Source: CAVUBL01 sp963837945 (GTDB lineage: Bacteria > Acidobacteriota > Thermoanaerobaculia > Multivoradales > DATKCC01). Taken from it: a stretch of DNA of 64,000 nt. Made by a program: the position numbers and the translations under genes. The notes beneath the pieces were generated by a model. It was not told the DNA's origin, did no database searches, and saw only the letters and a program-made list of their open reading frames with translations. The DNA lies in the NCBI GenBank assembly GCA_963837945.1, contig CAWIQD010000009.1:262068-326067 (forward strand), written 5' to 3'. This document shows, in pieces, positions 1 through 8,046 of this stretch; the stretch's first letter is position 1; every line of letters begins with the position of its first letter.

Positions 1-2
1 TC

Positions 3-1550
3 GCGGCGCTCGCGGTCGGCGCCATGCCGGCGGCGCTCGCCTACGTCGGAAGCGGCTACGTCGACAACCTGACGCTCGCCGGCGCGGCCCTCGGCAGCGT
101 CTTCGTCGTCCGGCTTCTGCGCGGCGCCCCTCTCCGCGAGGCTCCTCTGGCGGTCGCGGGCCTGGCGCTCGCCGCCGGCACCAAGCTCCTGGGGGTGCCG
201 CTTCTCGCCCTCGGCGGCGCGGCGGTCCTCCTGCGCCTCGCACACGGGCCCGCGACCGCGCGTGCTCGGGCCGGTGCGCTCGTAGCAACCGTCCTCGCCT
301 GCGCGGTGGCCGCCCCGACCTACGTGAGGACCTGGGCCGAGCGCGGGTCGCCCCTTTATCCGCTGAGAGTCCAGGTGGCGGGCGTCGAGCTCTCGCCCGG
401 CAATGCGGAGTCGGAGGCGGTGGCCGCGAGGATCCTGCGGACGCCACGCCTCAGGCGCACCGCGCCGCAGGCGCTGGCGGTCCTGCTCTTCCGGCGCAGC
501 GCCCCGGGCGCCTTTCTCGGTCCCGGACCGGCGGCGCCCCTGCTCCTGCTCTTCGCGCTCCTCGCGCTCCCCCGGCTCACCAAGACCAGCGCCCTGGCCG
601 CGCTCTATGTGTCGCTCGTCGCGGCGACCCTTCTGGGAGCCTACTGGAGCGGTGCCATGGAGCTCTTCCGGACCACCTACATGGCCGGGACCACGGGGCG
701 GTACCTCCTGCCCGCCTTCGCCGCCCTCGGTGCGCTTTCGGCCTGCGGCCGACCCCGCGTCACGCGGGCCGTGGCGGGGGTCGCCACGGCGCTGGGGGTG
801 CTCCTCGCGGTTCCGTGGGCGGGCTGGCGGGCGCCCGATGCGCAGGCGACCGCCTGGGTGCTCGTGCCGGTGGCGGGCCTCCTCCTCGGCGGGTGGGCCG
901 CCGCCCGCCTCGTGCGCTCCGCAAGCCGGCCCTGGCGGGTCGCGGCGGCCGTGGTCGCCCTCCTCGCCACGGCGGGCGGCGCGGCCGGCGTCGAAGCCAT
1001 ACGCCGAGACTTCCGCTACCCGATCTACAGCGCGGCGGCGCGCCGGGGCCGCCCCACCTTCCTCGTCCACTCCCTGGCCGCCCGCTACGCCGCCGCCTGG
1101 CCGGTCTGGCAGGCCCTCGACGGCGCCGCGCCGCGGACGATCGCCGTCGCGGCCGGCTTCGACCGCCTGGGCCACAACTGGTATCTCTATCCGCTGCTCG
1201 GGAGCCGGCTCCAGAACCGGGTGGTCTACGTGCCGGTGACCGAGAGCGGCGTCGTGCTCGACTACCGCCGCCTCGCCCGGGTCCGGCGCCGGGCTTGCCG
1301 CCGGTGCTGGTTGCAACGCCTCGCCGAACGACAGGTCACGGACTTCGTCCTTCTCGCGCCCCGGCGGACCCTCGAAGAGGGTTGGGTCGCCCGCTCGCCC
1401 GAGCGGTTCGAGCTCGAGGCCCGCGGCGGCCTCCACGCCGCCTACCGGGTGCACCGGCGGCGCCTCGCCCACCCGGGCGGTGCCGGCAGCGCCGCTACCG
1501 CCGGCCGCCGAGGAGGCCGGAGCGCACCAGGAAGTAGAGCAGGGTCATGA
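3..1550 (+). CDS. Polytopic membrane protein, possible glycosyltransferase (5' partial)
   Basis: The reading frame is open to the window edge, so the true start probably lies upstream; the first ATG is at 24. The product is a run of hydrophobic segments over roughly residues 1-320, followed by a soluble C-terminal part of about 180 residues. The N-terminal GYVDN motif followed by alternating Leu/Ala-rich helices resembles polytopic PMT/GT39- or DUF2029-type glycosyltransferases, but I see no decisive catalytic motif, so the function is open. The last 18 codons (Arg/Gly/Ala/Ser-rich) overlap the convergent zinc peptidase gene, and the tail looks non-native. The real end may be near residue 480, with an indel extending the frame. 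Confidence 0.6.
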   Translation, partial: AALAVGAMPAALAYVGSGYVDNLTLAGAALGSVFVVRLLRGAPLREAPLAVAGLALAAGTKLLGVPLLALGGAAVLLRLAHGPATARARAGALVATVLACAVAAPTYVRTWAERGSPLYPLRVQVAGVELSPGNAESEAVAARILRTPRLRRTAPQALAVLLFRRSAPGAFLGPGPAAPLLLLFALLALPRLTKTSALAALYVSLVAATLLGAYWSGAMELFRTTYMAGTTGRYLLPAFAALGALSACGRPRVTRAVAGVATALGVLLAVPWAGWRAPDAQATAWVLVPVAGLLLGGWAAARLVRSASRPWRVAAAVVALLATAGGAAGVEAIRRDFRYPIYSAAARRGRPTFLVHSLAARYAAAWPVWQALDGAAPRTIAVAAGFDRLGHNWYLYPLLGSRLQNRVVYVPVTESGVVLDYRRLARVRRRACRRCWLQRLAERQVTDFVLLAPRRTLEEGWVARSPERFELEARGGLHAAYRVHRRRLAHPGGAGSAATAGRRGGRSAPGSRAGS

Positions 1551-2208
1551 GGGTGGAGACGACCGCCGCCACGTAGGTGAGGGCCGCGGCATCGAGCACC
1601 CGGTCCATGCCCGGGCGCTCCGCGGCCGCGACGATGCCGTACTCGACCGCCAGGCGCTTGGCGCGGCGGGTGGCGTCGAACTCGACCGGCAGGGTGATCA
1701 CCTGGAAGACCAGCACTGCCGAGAAGAGCAGGGCGCCGATGAGGACGATCGACTGGCCGAGGGCGAAGTTCCGGGTGATGTACATCAGGAAGAGACCGCC
1801 CAGCATCACGAAGTAGCCGATCCGGGAGCCGATGTTGGCGGTCGGCACCAGGGCCGAGCGCAGCCAGAGCGGCTTGTAGTGGTGGGCGTGCTGCACCGCG
1901 TGGCCGGCCTCGTGGCAGGCGACGCCGATCGCGGCGACCGACGCCGAGTCGTAGACTCCCTCCGACAGGGCGAGCGTCTTGGTCGCCGGGTTGTAGTGGT
2001 CCGAGAGCATGCCGCGGGTGCGGGTGATCTGGACCTCCCGGAGGCCCGATTCGTCGAGCATCCGCCGGGCCGCCTGGGCGCCCGTCAGGCCGCTCATGGC
2101 GCGGACGCGGGAATACTTCTTGAATGCCGAACGCACCCGGAAGCTCGCCCACAGCGAGAGGGCGAAGGCCGGGAGGATGAACAGGAGATAGGTCGGGTCG
2201 AAGAACAT
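1495..2208 (-). CDS. YugP-family neutral zinc metallopeptidase
   Basis: This 237-residue integral membrane protein has an N-terminal membrane anchor, a cytosolic or interfacial region carrying HEAGHAVQH at about residues 99-107 (the HExxH zinc site), and two or three further hydrophobic segments ending near the C-terminus. Length and order match the Zn_peptidase_2 (YugP/DUF refold) family, whose substrates are mostly unknown. The downstream Glu expected as third ligand is plausibly in the segment after the third hydrophobic stretch (LPVEFDATRRA). Its 3' end overlaps the convergent upstream gene by 56 nt. It stands alone, with a 100-nt gap to the divergent SDR gene. The family assignment is strong; the role (membrane protein turnover) is inferred. 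Confidence 0.85.
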   Translation of the reverse strand: MFFDPTYLLFILPAFALSLWASFRVRSAFKKYSRVRAMSGLTGAQAARRMLDESGLREVQITRTRGMLSDHYNPATKTLALSEGVYDSASVAAIGVACHEAGHAVQHAHHYKPLWLRSALVPTANIGSRIGYFVMLGGLFLMYITRNFALGQSIVLIGALLFSAVLVFQVITLPVEFDATRRAKRLAVEYGIVAAAERPGMDRVLDAAALTYVAAVVSTLMTLLYFLVRSGLLGGRR

Positions 2209-2309
2209 CTCTAGGATTCCCCCTTCGTCCGATCACAACCCCCGTCGCGGAGCGCCGCATTCCGCAGCGCGCGGGACGAACGACGAACCCACCAGAGCGA
2301 GGAGGAGTC

Positions 2310-3035
2310 ATGAGCGACGAGAGTGGCGAGAGTGGCGAGGTTAGGGAGCGCGTGGCCATCGTCACCGGCGGCAGCCGGGGGATCGGTCGCGCCGTGGTGG
2401 AGGCCCTGGCCGGCGACGGCTGGCGGGTGTTCCTTTGCAGCCTGCACCGAGACTCCGTGGAGACGGCCCTCTCCGAGCTCGGCGGCCGGACCGCGGGCCG
2501 CGCGGTCGACGTGCGCGACCAGGACGAGGTCGAGGCTTTCGTCGGGTGGGTCCTGTCCGAGGCCGGACGCGTGGACTGCCTGGTGAACAACGCCGGCCTC
2601 GGCCGCTTCGGCCGGGTCGACGAGCTCGGAGGCGACGCCTGGCGCGAGGTGATCCAGACCAACCTCGACGGCGCCTTCTACTTCATCCGCGCGGTCGCCC
2701 CGGCGATGAAGAGCCAGGGGGGCGGCTTCATCGTCAACATCGCTTCGCTCGCCGCCAAGAACCCGTTCGCGGGCGGCGCCGCCTACAACGCCAGCAAGTT
2801 CGGGATGCTCGGCCTGTCCGAGGCGGCGATGCTCGACCTGCGCCACGACGGGATCCGGGTGGCGGCGGTGATGCCGGGAAGCGTCGACACCGACTTCGGG
2901 CACGACCGCAAGGACACCTCCTGGATGCTCGCCGGCGAGGACGTGGCGCGGGTGGTGATGGACCTGCTGGCGTTCCCCGAGCGGGCGCTGCCCAGCCGGA
3001 TCGAGATCCGCCCCTCGATGCCGCCCAAGAAGTGA
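2310..3035 (+). CDS. Short-chain dehydrogenase/reductase, FabG-like
   Basis: A 241-residue classical SDR. Visible motifs: the nucleotide-binding TGGSRGIGRA near residue 19, NNAG near 93, a catalytic Ser in the IVNIASLAAKN strand, and the YNASK catalytic pair near 158. The MPGSVDTDF loop is typical of 3-oxoacyl-ACP reductases. An RBS (GGAGGAG) sits 2 nt before the ATG at 2310, which supports this start. It probably carries out NAD(P)H-dependent reduction of a 3-ketoacyl or similar carbonyl substrate in the cytoplasm. Neighbours do not form a fatty-acid operon, so the substrate is not defined by context. Confidence 0.85.
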   Translation: MSDESGESGEVRERVAIVTGGSRGIGRAVVEALAGDGWRVFLCSLHRDSVETALSELGGRTAGRAVDVRDQDEVEAFVGWVLSEAGRVDCLVNNAGLGRFGRVDELGGDAWREVIQTNLDGAFYFIRAVAPAMKSQGGGFIVNIASLAAKNPFAGGAAYNASKFGMLGLSEAAMLDLRHDGIRVAAVMPGSVDTDFGHDRKDTSWMLAGEDVARVVMDLLAFPERALPSRIEIRPSMPPKK

Positions 3036-3044
3036 CGAGGGGGG

Positions 3045-3961
3045 TTACAGCACCTTCAGCTTCTCGTCGCCGTAGAGCACCTGCGGGCCTTCCGGCATCG
3101 GGGCCTTCGCCTGCGCCTCGGACTCGAGCGTGATGATGATCGACACCATGTGGTGGTCGATGGCGATCTTGGCCGGGAACATCAGGCTCGCCTCGTTGCC
3201 CGACTCGATCACCCCCACCGGCATCGGGCCGTCGGCGGTGTTGAGCCAGACCTTGTAGACGCCTCCGCCCGAGGGCGTCAGGTTCGAGGCCGCCAGGTAC
3301 CAGTGCTCGTCGCCGGGGGGCATGTAGAGGACCGCGAAGGCGTCGGGCACCATCGGGTTGTCGCCAACCGGGCGGAGCGGGCAGACCTCGACCCCCTTCG
3401 TGGCCACCGCCGAGATCAGCTCGCTCATGTCGCGGAGCTGGCGCAGACCGGCCTCCTGAGCGGCGAGGCGGGCGTCCACCTGGCCGCGCGCGAGGCTCAT
3501 CTCGGCGAGCGCGCTCTGGGTCTTCTGGAGCTGCACGTAGAGGAAGCCCGCCAGGCCGAGGGCGACGAGCGCCACCGCGGCGGCGAGGTAGGAGAGCCAG
3601 GCGTGGCGATGGGCCGGCGCCGCCGCGGGGGCGGAGGCCGGCTTGCGGCCGGATTCGATCGGCACGACCCGTGACGCCGGCGCTTCGGTCGTCGCCGGGC
3701 GGGAGGCCTCGACCTCCTTCGCCAGCGCCGCCATCACGCGCTCCTTGACCGCCGGGCCGGGAACCGACGGCTCGAGAGCGTACGGCAGGAGCCCCAGCGT
3801 CTCGGCGTAGAGGCGCCCCAGGGTCTCGTCGATCTCGGTCCCCGAGCCCTCCGGCGCGCCGGCCGCCCGTGGTCCGCCTCGGGACGGGCGCCGGAGTCTG
3901 CCTCGAGGGCCTCGAGGGCCGCGAGGATGGTCTCGTCCTCGCGACTGTACGGTTCGTTCAC
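3045..3961 (-). CDS. Anti-sigma factor (RskA-like), frameshifted as assembled
   Basis: The N-terminus reads from the ATG at 3961 (MNEPYSREDETILAALEALE), but after about residue 30 the coding signal moves to another frame. That frame gives ETLGRLYAETLGLLPYALEP and continues to the stop at 3045. A -1 shift (one missing base) around 3850-3885 joins them into one protein of about 305 residues: a cytosolic anti-sigma domain, one transmembrane helix (LAAAVALVALGLAGFLYV), a coiled segment, and a C-terminal RskA-type domain ending in EGPQVLYGDEKLKVL. The ATG overlaps the stop of the ECF sigma gene (ATGA), so the two are translationally coupled. It probably sequesters that sigma factor at the inner membrane. 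Confidence 0.75.
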
Positions 3962-4551
3962 AGCAGCTCCCTGATCTCGGTGCGCAACGCCTTGCGCAGC
4001 TTCTTCATGGCGAGGAGGGTGCGCGTCTTGACCGTTCCCAGGGGAATGCCGGTCTCTTCGGCGATCTCCCGCTGGGTCAGGCCCTTGTAGAAGGCCAGCT
4101 CCAGAACCTCGCGCTGTTCCTCGGGGATCCTGGCCAGCTCGTCGCGCACACGCCCCCGCCGTTCAAGGTGTAGTACGCGCGAGGCGCCGTCGCCGGATGC
4201 ATGCTCGGCGGGCGACTCCTGCTGGGCGGCCGCGTGGGTGCGGTCGACCACCCGACGGCTGCGCAGCCGGTCGATCGCCCGGCTGCGAGTGATCAGGACC
4301 AGCCAGGTCGAGACCGAAGAACGGCCCGCGTCATAGCGCCCGGCCCGGTTCCAGACGTGGACGAAGACCTCCTGGAGGATCTCCTCGGCGTCCTCCGAGC
4401 TGCCCAGGATCTTGCGGGCGAGCCCGAGGAGCATCGGGGCGTAGCGGTCGTAGAGCTCGGAGACCGCCTCCTGGCTGCCGTCGGCGATCGCCCGCACGAC
4501 CGAGCCGTCGGCGGCGGAGAGCAGCGAGGCGTCAGAGACCAGAGCATCCAT
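3958..4551 (-). CDS. ECF-family RNA polymerase sigma factor
   Basis: A 197-residue protein with sigma region 2 (ELYDRYAPMLLGLARKILG...EDAEEILQEVFVHVW, about residues 35-75) and region 4 (ELARIPEEQREVLELAFYKGLTQREIAEETGIPLGTVKTR, about 135-180, containing the helix-turn-helix). There are no regions 1.1 or 3, so it belongs to the extracytoplasmic-function class. The SigK/RskA-type arrangement, with the anti-sigma gene immediately downstream and overlapping by four bases, suggests envelope- or redox-stress regulation. Its target promoters cannot be assigned from this window. The start at 4551 is the first ATG with acceptable family length; no clear Shine-Dalgarno is seen. Confidence 0.9.
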   Translation of the reverse strand: MDALVSDASLLSAADGSVVRAIADGSQEAVSELYDRYAPMLLGLARKILGSSEDAEEILQEVFVHVWNRAGRYDAGRSSVSTWLVLITRSRAIDRLRSRRVVDRTHAAAQQESPAEHASGDGASRVLHLERRGRVRDELARIPEEQREVLELAFYKGLTQREIAEETGIPLGTVKTRTLLAMKKLRKALRTEIRELL

Positions 4552-4616
4552 GGCAGAGCGGGTGGGAAGGGCGTCCGAACGTGGCGGTAGGATAGCATCC
4601 CGCCGGGAATTACGCC

Positions 4617-5009
4617 GTGACTGAAGACCTGCGACAGGGCCCCGGCCCGGACCAGCCCGCGATCCGGGTCGTCATGATGCCGAAGCACACCAACGCCCAC
4701 GGCACGATCTTCGGCGGCATCATCCTCTCCCACATCGACCAGGCCGGCGCGGTCGAGGCCCACCGCCACATCTCCGGGCGTCTGGTGACCGTCGCCATGC
4801 GGGAGGTCGAGTTCCACGCCCCGGTCTTCGTGGGCGACCTCGTGAGCTTCTTCACCGAGACCGTCCGGGTCGGCCGCACCTCGCTCACGGTGCGAGTGAC
4901 CGTCGAGGCCGAGCGGGCCCAGGGCGTGGGCAAGGTCAAGGTCACCGAGGCCGAGGTGATCTACGTGCACGTCGACGAGAACAACCAGCCGGCGCCGATC
5001 TCCGGCTAA
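4617..5009 (+). CDS. Acyl-CoA thioesterase, hotdog fold (YciA-like)
   Basis: A 130-residue single hotdog-domain protein. The segment PKHTNAHGTIFGGIILSHID carries the conserved N..G.IFGG..L..D pattern of YciA/acyl-CoA thioester hydrolases, followed by FHAPVFVGDLVSFFTETVRVGRTS, the usual substrate-channel strand. It starts at a GTG. It probably hydrolyses acyl-CoA to free acid and CoA in the cytoplasm as a homohexamer (family knowledge). The gene is divergent from the sigma-factor gene with a 65-nt gap, so the promoters may overlap. The substrate chain length cannot be read from the sequence. Confidence 0.9.
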   Translation: MTEDLRQGPGPDQPAIRVVMMPKHTNAHGTIFGGIILSHIDQAGAVEAHRHISGRLVTVAMREVEFHAPVFVGDLVSFFTETVRVGRTSLTVRVTVEAERAQGVGKVKVTEAEVIYVHVDENNQPAPISG

Positions 5010-5105
5010 CGAAGCTCCGCCTCAAACCGACGAGGCGGCTGGAGCGTTTTCGGCTTCATGGATCGCTGGTCCCCCGGCCACGTCGAGCGGTGAACACTGG
5101 AATCG

Positions 5106-5184
5106 TCTCGCGCAGAGCCGCAGAGTCGCAGAAGCACGGTTCAATAGCTCGCCCCCTCCTGCGCCTCTGCGCCTCTGCGCGAGA
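5106..5184. repeat. Inverted repeat pair (CGCAGAG-type palindromic element)
   Basis: Two 26-nt arms, 5106-5131 and 5159-5184, are reverse complements except at two positions, separated by 27 nt. Each arm is itself a degenerate tandem of CGCAGAG-like 8-9-mers. RNA from either strand would fold into a long hairpin. It lies in the 266-nt gap between the thioesterase and the DUF2203 gene and may be a REP-type element or act as transcriptional punctuation. No other copy was seen in the window. Confidence 0.75.
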
Positions 5185-5275
5185 ACAGACTCCCCCCCGA
5201 GACGGCTCGTGATCTCCGCCGAGGCCGCGCGAACGCTGCTTGCAGAGACCGGCCGGGGCGCCTATCCTTGCGGGG

Positions 5276-5629
5276 ATGGCCCAGCCTCGGAGCACCAAGC
5301 GGATCTTCAACTACGAGCAGGCGCTCGAGACCTTTCCGGCGGTGCGCGACCTGACGGCCGCGGCGGTGCGCCAGGTCGAATCGCTGGTCAACCGCGTCCA
5401 GAGCCTCGAGGAGATGGAGTCGCGCAAGGCCGAGCTCGACGAGGCCTACGCCCGGGTGATCCAGGCCTGGACGGACGAGATCCGGCGCCTGGGCTGCGAG
5501 GCCAAGGGGCTGTGGCTGGTCGACTGGGACTGCGGCGACGGCTACTACTGCTGGAAGTACCCCGAGGAGATCCTCTCCCACTTCCACAGCTACGAGGAAG
5601 GATTCGCGGGGCGGGTACAGATCGTTTGA
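5276..5629 (+). CDS. DUF2203 family protein
   Basis: About 117 residues. I chose the ATG at 5276 (MAQPRSTKRIFNYEQALETF); an upstream in-frame ATG at 5240 adds only atypical residues. The protein has a helical N-terminal half (heptad-like, AAVRQVESLVNRVQSLEEME) and a C-terminal strand-rich part ending WLVDWDCGDGYYCWKYPEEIL.HFHSYEEGFAGRV. The latter matches the conserved tail of DUF2203 proteins, where G..YYCW.YPE.....H is the signature. The function of the family is unknown. It is monocistronic, preceded by an inverted-repeat element and followed by a short C/G-rich hairpin stretch (about 5636-5680). Confidence 0.75.
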   Translation: MAQPRSTKRIFNYEQALETFPAVRDLTAAAVRQVESLVNRVQSLEEMESRKAELDEAYARVIQAWTDEIRRLGCEAKGLWLVDWDCGDGYYCWKYPEEILSHFHSYEEGFAGRVQIV

Positions 5630-5694
5630 TCGCACCACCCTCGCGGGGGGCGAGGGACGCCCCCTCCCACGCCGGATCTTCGGAAGCGCCCGGG

Positions 5695-6387
5695 TCAGAC
5701 CGGGGTCGCGAGCAGCTCCTCGACCCCGAGGTCGCCGATGCGCGCGACCACCCGGTCGGCCATCGAGAGGTCGGCGGCCGGGTAGGTGTGCGCCACCGCC
5801 AGGGTCGAGAGCCCGGCGCGGCGGGCGGCCTCGATGCCGGCCGGCGTGTCCTCGACGGCGAGCGCCTCGTGAGGGTGGAGCAGGCGCTCGGGAAGCGGCG
5901 GCACGGTGTTGAAGGACTCGATTCCCCGCCGGTAGCCCTCCGGATCCGGCTTGCTCCGGGCGACGTCCTCGGCGGTCACCAGCACCTTGAAGGCGTCGCG
6001 CAGACCCGCCTTGCGCAGCGCCCCCTCCACCTCGTCGCGGAGCGCGCCGCTCACCAGGCCGAGGCCGACCCCGGCCGCCGCGAGGGCGGCGACCAGCTCG
6101 CGGGCGCCGGGGAAGAAGGGATAGCCCTCGCGCCGGATCCACTCCTGGTAGTAGCTCGACTTGCGGGCGATCAGGCGCATCAGGCGGGGCTCGGCGGGCG
6201 CCTCGCCGGCGCGCTCGAGCAACCGCCCGAAGCAGGCCCGGTCGTCGAGGCCCACGTACCGGCTCCAGTACTCCTCGCCGGAGAGCTCGATCCCCTCCTC
6301 GGCCAGCACCCGCTGCAGGACCTCCAGGTGCACGGGCTCGTCGTCGATCAGCACGCCGTTGAAGTCGAAGAGCACCGCGCGGAGCAT
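5695..6387 (-). CDS. HAD-superfamily hydrolase (beta-phosphoglucomutase/phosphatase type)
   Basis: A 230-residue HAD enzyme with motif I DFNGVLIDDE (nucleophile Asp at about residue 8; Asn replaces the usual general-acid Asp in DxD), motif II in LGLVSGALRDE, motif III Lys in ARSKPDPEGY, and motif IV LAVEDTPAGIEAA. The cap is the helical C1 type of phosphoglycolate phosphatases and beta-phosphoglucomutases. The DFN in place of DxD is notable: the second Asp of the canonical pair protonates the leaving group in phosphatases, so activity may be reduced or altered. It transcribes towards the DUF2203 gene; the divergent neighbour is the Fe-S carrier. Confidence 0.8.
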   Translation of the reverse strand: MLRAVLFDFNGVLIDDEPVHLEVLQRVLAEEGIELSGEEYWSRYVGLDDRACFGRLLERAGEAPAEPRLMRLIARKSSYYQEWIRREGYPFFPGARELVAALAAAGVGLGLVSGALRDEVEGALRKAGLRDAFKVLVTAEDVARSKPDPEGYRRGIESFNTVPPLPERLLHPHEALAVEDTPAGIEAARRAGLSTLAVAHTYPAADLSMADRVVARIGDLGVEELLATPV

Positions 6388-6495
6388 CCGCCGATCTTAC
6401 GGGAATGGGCTTCGGGCCGCGGGCGTTGTCGCCCGATAGGAGTAGACTCGTCGAGTCGACCCTCATTCCCGAACGCCCCGGAGACCGAACGCGCC

Positions 6496-6882
6496 ATGGA
6501 ACCGACACCCCACACCCAGAGCCAGCCGGAACCGCCCCAGACCGGCCCCGAGACGCCGGTCGCTCTCACCGAGAAGGCCGTGCGCATGATCCAGCTGACC
6601 CGCGAGGAGGAGGGCATGGACGCCACCGCGGGTCTCCGCGTGGCGGTGCGCGGCGGCGGTTGCAGCGGCTTCGAGTACGCCCTCGACTTCGAGACCGAGG
6701 CGCGGGCGAACGACTTCGTCTACCGGCAGGGCGAGCTGACCGTCTACGTCGACGGGATCAGCGCGCGCTATCTCGAGGGCACCACCATCGACTACGTGAT
6801 GGGCGCCCAGGGGGCGGGGTTCAAGTTCGACAACCCGAAGGCCGTGGGGAGCTGCGGCTGCGGGTCGTCCTTCGCCGTGTGA
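6496..6882 (+). CDS. A-type iron-sulfur cluster carrier (ErpA/IscA-like)
   Basis: A 128-residue protein with an acidic/proline-rich N-terminal extension of about 20 residues before the HesB/IscA domain. The three ligand cysteines are present: GGGCSGFEY and the C-terminal GSCGCGSSF. The domain follows the family pattern (LTEKAVRMIQ..., LRVAVRGGGCSG). ATG 6496 was chosen because it begins a compact protein of family length; the frame itself is open far upstream without coding character. It would transfer Fe-S clusters to apo-proteins in the cytoplasm. The convergent neighbour is YgfZ, another Fe-S assembly factor, which fits a shared role. Confidence 0.92.
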   Translation: MEPTPHTQSQPEPPQTGPETPVALTEKAVRMIQLTREEEGMDATAGLRVAVRGGGCSGFEYALDFETEARANDFVYRQGELTVYVDGISARYLEGTTIDYVMGAQGAGFKFDNPKAVGSCGCGSSFAV

Positions 6883-6889
6883 GGCGTCG

Positions 6890-7978
6890 TCAGTCGACCA
6901 GCGGCAGCTCGGTGACCTCGGCCTCGCCGTCGCCGGCCACCTCCAGGCGCGTGCCCGGCTCCGCTCCCCGCTTGTGGAGCATCGCGAGGCCGACCGGCCC
7001 TTCGAGCACCGGCGACACGGCCACGCTCCCCACCCTTCCCACCGGCCGGCCCTCGAGCAGGAGCTCGGTGCCTTCGGGCGGCGGCTCGTCGCCGTCGAAC
7101 TGGAGACCGCAGAGCCGGCGGGCGACCCCGCCCCGGTAGTGGATCCGCGCCACCACCTCCTGGCCCAGGTAGCACCCCTTCGTGAAGTTGAGGGCCTCGT
7201 CGAGCCCGGTCTCCTGCGGCAGGTTGGACTCGTCGTAATCGCGCCCCCACCAGGCGACGCCGGCCTCCAGGCGTAGCGTGTCCAACGCGTCGTAGCCGAC
7301 CGGCCGGACCTCGGGAAGGTCGAGGAGCGCGCGGAGGACCTGCGAGGCCGCCTCCCGCGGCGTCCAGAGGGTCCAGGCCTCGGCCCCGAGCAGCGGCCGG
7401 TTGGCGAGCCGGATTCGGGTGTCCGCGAGCTCGATCAGGGCGTGGCCCCAGCGCGCCTCGGCGGCCGGCGGGATGCCGCCGTCGAGGGCCTCTCTGAGGA
7501 CCTTGCGCGCCGCCTCTCCGATCAGGGTGAGCGGCAGCATACGCTCGAGCCCGGCGACCTCCACCCGCTCCGCCAGCACGTACTTCTCGAGGTGCTCGAC
7601 GACCGGCGCGCCACGCCCGGAGGGAAGCTCGAGCCAGAAGCTCTCGGCCAGGGCCAGCAGGCCGAAGTCGGCGACGATGCCCCCCTTGCGCGAGGTCAGG
7701 AAGCCGTAGGCGCCCCCTTCGGGGCCGAGCTCGCGCACCTCGCAGGTGACGAGGCCCGAGAGGAAGCGCTGCCGGTCCGCGCCCCTCATCTCCAGCCGAT
7801 CGATCCACGAGCGGTCGACCAGGCCGCAGCCTTCGCGGACCCCTTCGACCTCTTCGGCCACCGGCGCGTAGGCGGTCGGGACCAGGACGCCTTGGCGCTC
7901 GGCCACCCGGGCGCCCAGCTCCCGGTGCAGATCGAGCAGCGGCATCATGCGGTCGGGCACGGTCCTGGTCTCGGCCAT
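6890..7978 (-). CDS. ygfZ: Folate-binding YgfZ-like Fe-S assembly factor
   Basis: A 362-residue GcvT-like fold. The YgfZ signature KGCYLGQEVVARIHYRG is intact at about residues 265-281, including the redox-active Cys. The N-terminal region (RDLGARVAERQGVL...EEVEGVREGCGLVDRS) matches the tetrahydrofolate-binding GcvT half. In other bacteria YgfZ helps degrade or repair [4Fe-4S] clusters of MiaB-type and other enzymes in a folate-dependent way. It is adjacent and convergent to an A-type Fe-S carrier with an 8-nt gap. The start at 7978 has no strong RBS, but the length is normal. Confidence 0.9.
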   Translation of the reverse strand: MAETRTVPDRMMPLLDLHRELGARVAERQGVLVPTAYAPVAEEVEGVREGCGLVDRSWIDRLEMRGADRQRFLSGLVTCEVRELGPEGGAYGFLTSRKGGIVADFGLLALAESFWLELPSGRGAPVVEHLEKYVLAERVEVAGLERMLPLTLIGEAARKVLREALDGGIPPAAEARWGHALIELADTRIRLANRPLLGAEAWTLWTPREAASQVLRALLDLPEVRPVGYDALDTLRLEAGVAWWGRDYDESNLPQETGLDEALNFTKGCYLGQEVVARIHYRGGVARRLCGLQFDGDEPPPEGTELLLEGRPVGRVGSVAVSPVLEGPVGLAMLHKRGAEPGTRLEVAGDGEAEVTELPLVD

Positions 7979-8046
7979 CGCATGCAGTCTACCAAGGTGA
8001 GGGCCGCGGCTCGGCGCGGGCGTGGGGGGCCCGGCTCCCCTGTAGA

